From assembly GCA_964431205.1 (NCBI GenBank), contig CAYSIX010000092.1, forward strand, positions 1 to 14,683: a stretch of DNA of 14,683 nt, given 5' to 3'. The notes under the pieces were generated by a model. The model did not search any database. It was given only the letters and a program-made list of their open reading frames with translations, and had not been told where the DNA came from. Made by a program: the position numbers and the translations under genes. Source of the DNA: CAYSIX01 sp964431205. Its GTDB lineage: Bacteria; Planctomycetota; Phycisphaerae; Phycisphaerales; Phycisphaeraceae. The number at the start of each line of letters is the position of its first letter. The first letter of the stretch is position 1. Positions 7,786-13,889 of the stretch are shown piece by piece.

Positions 7786-8067
7786 ATGCGAAGGCTCGTG
7801 TGGGTGCTGGTGATCGCTCTGTTCGTCCTGCACCAGGACGTGTGGTTCTGGTCGGACGATCGTCTGGTGCTGGGGGTGGTGCCGATCGGGCTGGCGTACC
7901 ACATCGGCTTCTCGTTCGCGGCGGCGGCGGTGTGGCTGCTGGCGGTGCGCTACGCCTGGCCGCGGCACATCGAGCGGTGGGCGGATGAACTCGACGACGC
8001 CTCGGGCGCCGTCGCGGGGCCCTCTGAGCCGCCCGCGAGCGCCGACGCCACCGGAGGCCGACCATGA
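7786..8067 (+). CDS. DUF3311-like small membrane protein, symporter partner
   Basis: A 93-residue protein with two hydrophobic segments: ~3-18 (LVWVLVIALFVLHQDVWFW) and ~32-53 (YHIGFSFAAAAVWLLAVRYAW). The pattern 'L..D.w.w....lv.G.lP.gl.yh..f....a..W' is that of DUF3311 proteins, short two-helix proteins encoded directly before SSS-family solute symporters. It probably acts as an accessory subunit in the inner membrane. The ATG at 7786 is preceded by GAGG (7776-7779); an in-frame ATG at 7732 would add an Arg-rich, non-membrane stretch and is less likely. The stop overlaps the symporter ATG by 4 bp (ATGA, 8064-8067), so the two are translationally coupled. The Pro/Ala-rich tail (~70-93) looks disordered. 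Family assignment is by size, topology and neighbour. Confidence 0.75.
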   Translation: MRRLVWVLVIALFVLHQDVWFWSDDRLVLGVVPIGLAYHIGFSFAAAAVWLLAVRYAWPRHIERWADELDDASGAVAGPSEPPASADATGGRP

Positions 8068-9734
8068 CCCTGCTCGCCGACGCCGCGCCACTGATCCCGC
8101 TCTACGTCATCGCCGGCTACCTGCTGCTGCTGCTCGTGCTGGGCGCCGGCAGCGCCAGCCTCTTCCGCGGCACCGCCGCCGACTACTTCGTCGTCTCCCG
8201 CTCGGTCGGCGCGTTCCTGCTGCTGATGAGCGTCTTCGGCACGACGATGACGGGCTTCGCCCTGGTCGGGTCGACGGGCAAGGCGTACACGCACGGCATC
8301 GGGGTGTACGGGCTGATGGCGTCGTGGAGCGGGCTGATCCACTCCGGCGTGTTCTTCCTGGTGGGGATCAAGCTCTGGGCCGCGGGCAAGCGGTACGGGC
8401 TGGTGACCCAGTGTCAGTACTTCCGCCAGCGGTTCGACTCGCCGGCGCTTGGGTACCTGCTGTTCCCGATCCTCGTGCTGTTGCTGATCCCGTACCTGCT
8501 GGTGGGGGTGATCGCGGCGGGGCGGTTCCTGCAGGCGACGACGGCGGGGATGTTTCCCGAGGCGTTCGCGATGACGCTGCCCAGCGGCGACCCGCACCCG
8601 CTTTCCGGCGGACTCCCGCCGTGGATGGGCTCGCTGCTGATCTGCTTCGTCGTGCTCTCGTACGTGTTCTTCGGCGGGTTGCGCGGCGCCGTGTGGGCCA
8701 ACACCTTCCAGACGCTGGTGTTCATGACCACGGGGCTGATCGCGTTCTGGATGATCGCGACGCGGCTGGGCGGCCCCGCCGAGGCCAGCCGCATGGTTCT
8801 CGGGTCCGCCGCCGCCGAACGCGCCACCCGCGGCGAGGGCCAGATCGGCTACGCCCAGTTCCTCACCTACTGCTTCATCCCGCTCTCGGTCGGCATGTTC
8901 CCGCACCTCTTTCAGCACTGGCTCACCGCACGCAGCGCCAAGACGTTCCGCCTCACCGTCGTGGCACACCCGGTCTTCATCGCCATCGTCTGGGCGCCGT
9001 GCATCCTCGTCGGCTTCTGGGCCGCCGGCTTCTTCGCCGACACCCCGCACCTGAACCCCAACACCATCCTCGGGCGCATGATCGGCCAGCTCGTCCACTC
9101 GCCCTGGCTCAGCGGGCTCGTCGGCGCCGGGGTCCTCGCCGCCATCATGAGCTCACTCGACTCCCAGTTCGTCTGCCTCGGCACCATGTTCACCAACGAC
9201 GTGGTCGTCCGCCTCGTCGGGCCCGACCGCTTCACCGACCGCCAGAGGGTCTGGATCAGCCGCGGGTTCATCCTCGGCATCGTCGCCGCGACTTACGGCC
9301 TGGCGCTCTACCTGCTCAGCGACGACGCCCGCTCCCGCAGCGTCTTCGATCTGGGCGTCTGGTGCTTCAGCGGGTTCGCCTCGCTGTTCCCGCTCGTCTT
9401 TGCCGCCGTCTACTGGCGCCGCGCCACCCGCGCCGGCGCGATCGCGTGCCTGCTGGTCACCGCCGGCGTCTGGGCCGTGCTCTTTTCCCGCGACATCTTC
9501 TTCACGGCCAGGCCCGAGGGCGGAGAGGGCGAGATGCTCATCGCCGGCATGATGCCCGTGACGCTGATCTTTGCCGCCTCGGTGGTCACGCTCGTGGTCG
9601 TCTCGCTGCTGACCAAGCCGTTGCCCGACCGCGTGCTCGACCGCTTCTTCGACCCGCGCCTGCGCCTGGGCGGGCCGCCGCCCGTGCCGGCCACGACGCT
9701 CCCCGGCGCCCCGGCGGGGGAGGCCGCCCCATGA
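8064..9734 (+). CDS. Sodium/solute symporter, SSS family
   Basis: A 556-residue inner-membrane protein with about 13 hydrophobic helices, the usual length and topology of the SSS (solute:sodium symporter) family. Family motifs are visible: YFVVSRSVGAFLLLMS near the N-terminus (helices 1-2), FFGGLRGAVWANTFQ (~202-216, matching the family's 'GGlravvwtDvfQ') and IMSSLDSQ (~361-368, matching the Ser-rich stretch of helix 8 near the sodium site). The tail after ~525 is Pro/Ala-rich. The presence of a DUF3311 partner points to monocarboxylate-type permeases, but the substrate is not determined by sequence. It overlaps both neighbours by 4 bp (ATGA at 8064 and 9731), so import and the downstream adenylating enzyme are tightly coupled in expression. 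Confidence 0.92.
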   Translation: MTLLADAAPLIPLYVIAGYLLLLLVLGAGSASLFRGTAADYFVVSRSVGAFLLLMSVFGTTMTGFALVGSTGKAYTHGIGVYGLMASWSGLIHSGVFFLVGIKLWAAGKRYGLVTQCQYFRQRFDSPALGYLLFPILVLLLIPYLLVGVIAAGRFLQATTAGMFPEAFAMTLPSGDPHPLSGGLPPWMGSLLICFVVLSYVFFGGLRGAVWANTFQTLVFMTTGLIAFWMIATRLGGPAEASRMVLGSAAAERATRGEGQIGYAQFLTYCFIPLSVGMFPHLFQHWLTARSAKTFRLTVVAHPVFIAIVWAPCILVGFWAAGFFADTPHLNPNTILGRMIGQLVHSPWLSGLVGAGVLAAIMSSLDSQFVCLGTMFTNDVVVRLVGPDRFTDRQRVWISRGFILGIVAATYGLALYLLSDDARSRSVFDLGVWCFSGFASLFPLVFAAVYWRRATRAGAIACLLVTAGVWAVLFSRDIFFTARPEGGEGEMLIAGMMPVTLIFAASVVTLVVVSLLTKPLPDRVLDRFFDPRLRLGGPPPVPATTLPGAPAGEAAP

Positions 9735-10816
9735 GCGTCACCGCCGCCAAGCCTTCCGCCGTCGATGCCGCCCGCACCGCGCTGGACCGTCACGTCCGTC
9801 GCATGATCGAGTGGCACTTCTCGCCCGACACCGGCTGCCCGTTCTGGCTCGACTGGGCGAAGTCCGCCGACTTCGACCCCCTCGACGCCGTGCACACCTG
9901 CGACGACCTGCTGCGCTTCGGGCACTTTCAGGACGAGTGGTTGCGCGACCTGCCGCACGAGGTCTGGATCCCCAGGCCGTACCAGGGCAAGCCCTTCCAC
10001 GTCTTCGAGACCGGCGGGACCACCGGCATGCCCAAGCAGCGCATCAGTTGGGACGACCACCGCATCGACTACAGCGAGTTCTCCCATCAGCTCGACGACG
10101 AGTTCTTCCCGCCCGGCGCCAACTGGCTCATGCTCGGGCCCACCGGCCCACGCCGCCTCCGCCTGGCCATCGAGCACCTGGCCAACGTCCGCGGCGGCGC
10201 GTGCTACCACGTCGACCTCGACCCCAAGTGGGTCAAGAAGCTGCTGGCCCACGGCGACACCGCCCAGGCCCGCGCGTATCAGAACCACGTCATCGACCAG
10301 GCCATGCCGCTGCTCAAGCAACGCGACGTCCGATGCCTGTTCACCACGCCGCGCCTGCTCGAGTCGCTCGGCGAGCGCACCAGCGTGCCGGCGATGGGCA
10401 TCCGCGGGGTGTTCTGCGGCGGCACGTCCATGACCCCGCAGGTGATCCGCTTCCTCTGCGAGGAGGTGCTCGAGGGCCGCGGCCGGCTCGTGCCGACCTA
10501 CGGCAACACGCTGATGGGCCTGGCGATCGCCGAGCCGGTCAGCGCGGAAAACGACTACCGCCTGACCTACCATGCCCCGCAGCCGCGGGCGGTGTTGCGC
10601 GTGGTGGACCCGGAGCAGACCGACCGGACCGTGCCGTACGGCCAGTGGGGCCGGGTGGAGCTGACGACGATGACGCAGGAGTTCTTCATGCCGCGGTTCC
10701 TGGAGCGCGACGAGGCGGTCCGCCGCGAGCCGCACGACCGCTACCCGTGGGACGGCGTCGGGGACGTGCGGCCGTTCGGGTTCACCAGCAAGCCGACGAT
10801 CGAGGGCGTGTATTGA
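9731..10816 (+). CDS. ANL-superfamily adenylating enzyme lacking the C-terminal domain (EhpF-like)
   Basis: A 361-residue protein. It has the ANL P-loop TGGTTGMPK (~94-102), the A5-like TYGNT (~256-260) and the A7-like GVGDVRPF (~342-349, with D345 expected to hold the ATP ribose). The chain stops 16 residues after that Asp, so the ~100-residue C-terminal domain with the A8 hinge and the A10 catalytic lysine is absent. Phenylacetate-CoA-ligase relatives are ~430 residues. The same truncation is described for EhpF of Pantoea agglomerans, proposed to make an acyl-adenylate handed to the reductase EhpG. I infer carboxylate + ATP to acyl-AMP here, in the cytoplasm. The natural end is a clean TGA with a normal intergenic region after it, so this is not an obvious recent truncation. 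It overlaps the symporter by 4 bp. Substrate unknown. Confidence 0.82.
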   Translation: MSVTAAKPSAVDAARTALDRHVRRMIEWHFSPDTGCPFWLDWAKSADFDPLDAVHTCDDLLRFGHFQDEWLRDLPHEVWIPRPYQGKPFHVFETGGTTGMPKQRISWDDHRIDYSEFSHQLDDEFFPPGANWLMLGPTGPRRLRLAIEHLANVRGGACYHVDLDPKWVKKLLAHGDTAQARAYQNHVIDQAMPLLKQRDVRCLFTTPRLLESLGERTSVPAMGIRGVFCGGTSMTPQVIRFLCEEVLEGRGRLVPTYGNTLMGLAIAEPVSAENDYRLTYHAPQPRAVLRVVDPEQTDRTVPYGQWGRVELTTMTQEFFMPRFLERDEAVRREPHDRYPWDGVGDVRPFGFTSKPTIEGVY

Positions 10817-10849
10817 GCGTGTGCGTGAGAACGGGTTCATTCCGACACC

Positions 10850-10915
10850 AAGCCGAACCCTGAGCGGGAGCGAAGGGTCGGATCCGGCCCTTCGCTTTCG
10901 CTCAGAGCTCGGCTT
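10850..10915. repeat. Long imperfect hairpin between the adenylating enzyme and acyl reductase genes
   Basis: A 66-nt inverted repeat in the 131-bp gap. The inner stem is CTGAGCG (10860-10866), GG, AGCGAAGGG (10869-10877), loop TCGGATCCGG (10878-10887), CCCTTCGCT (10888-10896), TT, CGCTCAG (10899-10905). In RNA the GG/TT pairs are G-U wobbles, giving an 18-bp stem. An outer 7-bp stem AAGCCGA (10850-10856)/TCGGCTT (10909-10915) is separated by a 3x3 internal loop. CTCAGGG at 10916-10922 could alternatively pair with CCCTGAG at 10858-10864. There is no T-run after the stem. It could be an attenuator, an mRNA processing site or a REP-like dispersed element. Confidence 0.7.
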
Positions 10916-10947
10916 CTCAGGGCATGACGCCTGCGACGGAACGTGAA

Positions 10948-12387
10948 ATGACTCTGCCCCACGTGCCCATCCTGCGATTCGGCCGGCCGTACGCCAGCCT
11001 CGACCGCGTCACCGTCACCGACCACCGCACGGGTGAGCCGATCGCCTCGATCAGCCAGGCCAACGCGGGCCTGATCCGTCGCGATGCGCTGCGAACCGCC
11101 GACGCCCGCGACGCCCTGCGCGGCCTCGCCTGCGACGAGCTGATCGACATCAGCGCCCGCGCCGGCGAGCTGTACCTGCACGAGACGCTGCCGCTGGGCG
11201 ACGACGGCACGACCCAGTCGCCCGACGACTACGTGCGAACCCTCAGCGCCACCACCGGCCTGCCGCACCGCCTCGTCCGGCTGAACATGGCCAAGATCCA
11301 CGAGGTCTTCACCCGCATGGGCACGATCCTCGCCGGGCTCACGCGCGGGCTCGACCACGCCGCGATCGACACCGGCTTCGGCGAGCAGGCCGGCTCACCG
11401 GTCAGCTACTTCCCCGTCGCCGAGGCGCTCGGCGTCGTGCTGCCGAGCAACTCGCCGGGCGTCAACTCCATCTGGATGCCCGCGATCCCGCTCAAGACCG
11501 CCGTCATGCTCAAGCCCGGGCGTGAGGAGCCGTGGACGCCGCTGCGGATCATCCGCGCGTGGATCGCCGCCGGCTGCCCCGCCGAGGCCTTCGGGTTCTA
11601 TCCCACCAGCCACGAGGGCGCCGACGCGATCCTCGGCTCCTGCGGCCGCGGGATCATCTTCGGCGACACCGCCTCGACCTCCCGCTACGCCGTCGACCCG
11701 CGCGTCCAGGTCCACGGTCCCGGGTACTCCAAGATCGTGCTCGGCGACGACGAGGCCGACCGCTGGGCCGACCACCTCGACGTCATCGCCGAGTCGATCG
11801 TCGCCAACGGCGGGCGGAGCTGCATCAACGCCTCGGCCGTCATCACGCCGCGCCACGGCCGGGCGCTCGCCGAGGCGCTGGCCCAGCGCCTCGCCGCCAT
11901 CGAGCCGCGCCCCGCCGACGCCGACGACGCCGAGCTCGCCGGCTTCGCCAACGCGCGCCTCGCCGAGGCCCTCGACGCCATGATCGACGACGGCCTGGCC
12001 ACACCCGGCGCGACCGACCTGACCGCCGAAGCCCGCGGCGGCTCGCCGCGCCGCGTCCGGCTCGACGCCGTCGAGTTCCTCCGCCCCACCGTCGTGTTCT
12101 GCGACACGCCCGACCACCCCCTGGCCAACCGCGAGTTCCTCTTCCCCTTCGCCTCGGTCTGGGAATCACCGCAGAACCAGATCCTCGACCGCATCGGCCC
12201 GTCGCTGGTCGTCACCGCCATCACACGCGACGCCCGCTTCATGGCCGAGCTGCTCGCCTGCCCCCACATCGACCGGCTCAACCTCGGGCCCACGCCCACC
12301 AGCCGCGTCGCGTGGGACCAGCCGCACGAGGGCAACCTCTTCGAGTTTCTCTACCGCCGACGGGCGATCCAGAAGGTCCCCGCCTGA
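10948..12387 (+). CDS. Aldehyde-dehydrogenase-fold acyl reductase (EhpG-like), probable acyl-AMP to aldehyde
   Basis: A 479-residue protein from this start. The ALDH fold is shown by PSNSPGVNSIW (NAD-site segment), AVMLKPGREEPWTP (K-P of the cofactor loop), NGGRSCINAS with the nucleophile Cys (~292) and NREFLFPFASV (the family's E-x-F-x-P-x-x segment). Where ordinary ALDHs have the general-base Glu in 'E-L-G-G', this protein reads HGPGYSKIVLGD. Loss of that Glu is typical of acylating/acyl-reducing members that do not hydrolyse the thioester. With the adjacent C-terminally truncated adenylating enzyme this parallels EhpF/EhpG. Inferred reaction: acyl-AMP + NAD(P)H to aldehyde. The ATG at 10948 (GGA 7 nt upstream) begins MTLPHVPILR and lies clear of the hairpin; an in-frame ATG at 10924 would add 8 residues. 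The Fe-ADH follows after 10 bp. Confidence 0.8.
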   Translation: MTLPHVPILRFGRPYASLDRVTVTDHRTGEPIASISQANAGLIRRDALRTADARDALRGLACDELIDISARAGELYLHETLPLGDDGTTQSPDDYVRTLSATTGLPHRLVRLNMAKIHEVFTRMGTILAGLTRGLDHAAIDTGFGEQAGSPVSYFPVAEALGVVLPSNSPGVNSIWMPAIPLKTAVMLKPGREEPWTPLRIIRAWIAAGCPAEAFGFYPTSHEGADAILGSCGRGIIFGDTASTSRYAVDPRVQVHGPGYSKIVLGDDEADRWADHLDVIAESIVANGGRSCINASAVITPRHGRALAEALAQRLAAIEPRPADADDAELAGFANARLAEALDAMIDDGLATPGATDLTAEARGGSPRRVRLDAVEFLRPTVVFCDTPDHPLANREFLFPFASVWESPQNQILDRIGPSLVVTAITRDARFMAELLACPHIDRLNLGPTPTSRVAWDQPHEGNLFEFLYRRRAIQKVPA

Positions 12388-12397
12388 AAGAGCGACC

Positions 12398-13627
12398 ATG
12401 GAGCAGTGGTTGAACGGGATCGCTCTGCCGCCGCGCCCACGCCTGGCGCTCGGGCCGGGCGCGCTCGACCGCGTCGGCGAGCTGGCCCGCGAGCTCGGCG
12501 GCCGACGCGTCCTGCTCGTGACCGACAAGGGCATCGTCGCCGCCGGCCACGCCGATCGCGCCACGCGAGGCCTGCAACACGCCGGCCTGACCGTCCTCGC
12601 CTTCGACGCCGTCCACGAGAACCCCACCACCGACGACGCCGACGCCTGCCTTGCCGTCGCACGCCAGGCCGCCGCCGACCTGATCGTCGGCCTCGGCGGG
12701 GGCTCGGCCATGGACACCGCCAAGGCCGCCAACTTCCTGCTGACCAACGGCGGAACCATGCGCGACTACTGGGGCGTCGGCAAGGCCGCCAAACCCATGC
12801 TGCCGCTCATCGCCGTGCCCACCACCGCCGGCACCGGCAGTGAGTGCCAGTCCTTCGCCCTCATCAGCGACCCCGACACGCACCAGAAGATGGCCTGCGG
12901 CGACCCCAAGGCCCTGCCCGCCGTCGCCGTCCTCGACCCCGACCTGACCCGCACCCAGCCGCCCGCCGTCGCCGCCAACACCGGGCTCGACGCGCTGGCC
13001 CACGCCGTCGAGACCGCCGTCACCACGCGACGCAACGACAACTCCGTCTCGCTGGCCCGCCGTGCCTTCGCCCTCGCCCGCCGCGCCCTGCCGCGCGTCC
13101 TCGCCGGCGACGACGACGATCAAACCCGCGCCGCCATGCAGCTCGCCGCCGCGCTCGCCGGCATGGCCATCGAGCAGAGCATGCTCGGCGCCGCCCACAG
13201 CGCCGCCAACCCCCTCACCGCCCACTACGGGATCGTCCACGGACGCGCCGTCGGGCTCATGCTCCCCCACGTCGTCCGCTTCAACGCCGCCGACCCCGAC
13301 GCGCGCGACGCCTACGCCCGCCTGATCACCGACACCGATGAGCTGCCCGACCTCGGCCCCGCGCCCGAGATCCCCGGATCGCACGGCGATCACCCGGTTG
13401 ACGCCGCCGACCCCGCCGACGCCCTCGCCGCCTGGATCGAGTCCCTGCTCGACCGAGCCGCCGTCCCGCGCACGCTCGAAGACCACGGCGTCCCCGCCGA
13501 CGCCATCGCCGCACTGGCCGACGAGGCCGCCCAGCAATGGACCGCACAGTTCAACCCCCGCCCCGTGGACGCCTCCGCCTTCGCTGGCCTCTACGAATCC
13601 TGCCTCACCTCCCGCGTGCCCCGCTGA
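12398..13627 (+). CDS. Iron-containing (group III) alcohol dehydrogenase
   Basis: A 409-residue cytoplasmic dehydrogenase of normal family length. The nucleotide-binding half has GLGGGSAMDTAKA (~98-110) and PTTAGTGSE (~141-149). The metal ligands expected from family members such as FucO are all present: D198 and H202 in GLDALAHAVE, H267 in GAAHSAANPL and H281 in GIVHG. The metal site is therefore complete and the enzyme should be active with Fe2+ (or Zn2+). Context suggests NAD(P)H-dependent interconversion of an alcohol with the aldehyde made or used by the upstream acyl reductase. A charged stretch (~325-350, DLGPAPEIPGSHGDHPVDAAD) sits in the C-terminal helical half. The start at 12398 is 10 bp after the upstream stop, with a weak GAAAGAG RBS. 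It is the last gene of the plus-strand run. Confidence 0.9.
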   Translation: MEQWLNGIALPPRPRLALGPGALDRVGELARELGGRRVLLVTDKGIVAAGHADRATRGLQHAGLTVLAFDAVHENPTTDDADACLAVARQAAADLIVGLGGGSAMDTAKAANFLLTNGGTMRDYWGVGKAAKPMLPLIAVPTTAGTGSECQSFALISDPDTHQKMACGDPKALPAVAVLDPDLTRTQPPAVAANTGLDALAHAVETAVTTRRNDNSVSLARRAFALARRALPRVLAGDDDDQTRAAMQLAAALAGMAIEQSMLGAAHSAANPLTAHYGIVHGRAVGLMLPHVVRFNAADPDARDAYARLITDTDELPDLGPAPEIPGSHGDHPVDAADPADALAAWIESLLDRAAVPRTLEDHGVPADAIAALADEAAQQWTAQFNPRPVDASAFAGLYESCLTSRVPR

Positions 13628-13646
13628 ACCGCGCCTTGTTACGCCG

Positions 13647-13661
13647 GCTTTGAATCAAAGC
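13647..13661. promoter_or_regulatory. Short perfect dyad after the alcohol dehydrogenase gene
   Basis: GCTTTGAATCAAAGC is a 7-bp perfect inverted repeat around a single A, 20 bp after the stop of the alcohol dehydrogenase. It is AT-richer than its surroundings. As a hairpin the loop would be tight, and no T-run follows. It could be a weak terminator or a protein-binding dyad; its role is not shown. Confidence 0.3.
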
Positions 13662-13714
13662 AGCACAGACGGTCATCGGTGCGCGCCCAGCCCCGCCGAT
13701 CGCCCAATGTCGTC

Positions 13715-13758
13715 TTGATCCGGTTGATCCGGCCGATCCGGTGATCCGGTCGAAACGG
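13715..13758. repeat. Nine-bp tandem repeat based on TTGATCCGG
   Basis: Four copies of GATCCGG occur at 13717, 13726, 13735 and 13743, with 9, 9 and 8 bp between starts. The units read TTGATCCGG, TTGATCCGG, CCGATCCGG, TGATCCGG, followed by a degenerate TCGAAACGG. It lies in the 262-bp convergent gap between the alcohol dehydrogenase and AmrS genes, where no gene is supported. Confidence 0.7.
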
Positions 13759-13866
13759 GGCGCACGTGGGTGGCCGATCCCGGGGAAGGCCGATCGCTGC
13801 GCTCCCGGCCATCGTCGGGCGTCCGATATGGAGTGTGTCGTGATCTATGGGTTTCAGGGTTTAGGG

Positions 13867-13883
13867 GCGGGGCAACGCCCCGC
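13867..13883. terminator. GC-rich hairpin near the 3' end of the AmrS gene
   Basis: GCGGGGC-AAC-GCCCCGC is a perfect 7-bp stem with a 3-nt loop, 7 bp beyond the stop codon of the minus-strand AmrS gene. It is well placed to end that transcript, but the minus strand continues CCCTAAACCC with no U-tract, so the terminator call rests on stem and position. Confidence 0.4.
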
Positions 13884-13889
13884 GCCTGG

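Noticed and set aside
6061..8091. 676-codon minus-strand open frame opposite propeller D
   Set aside because: Same antisense artefact; the plus strand encodes a complete propeller plus the small membrane protein.
7985..9730. N-terminal extension of the adenylating enzyme frame through the symporter gene
   Set aside because: The extension is Arg-rich and out of frame with a textbook SSS symporter; the ATG at 9731 overlapping the symporter stop is the natural start.
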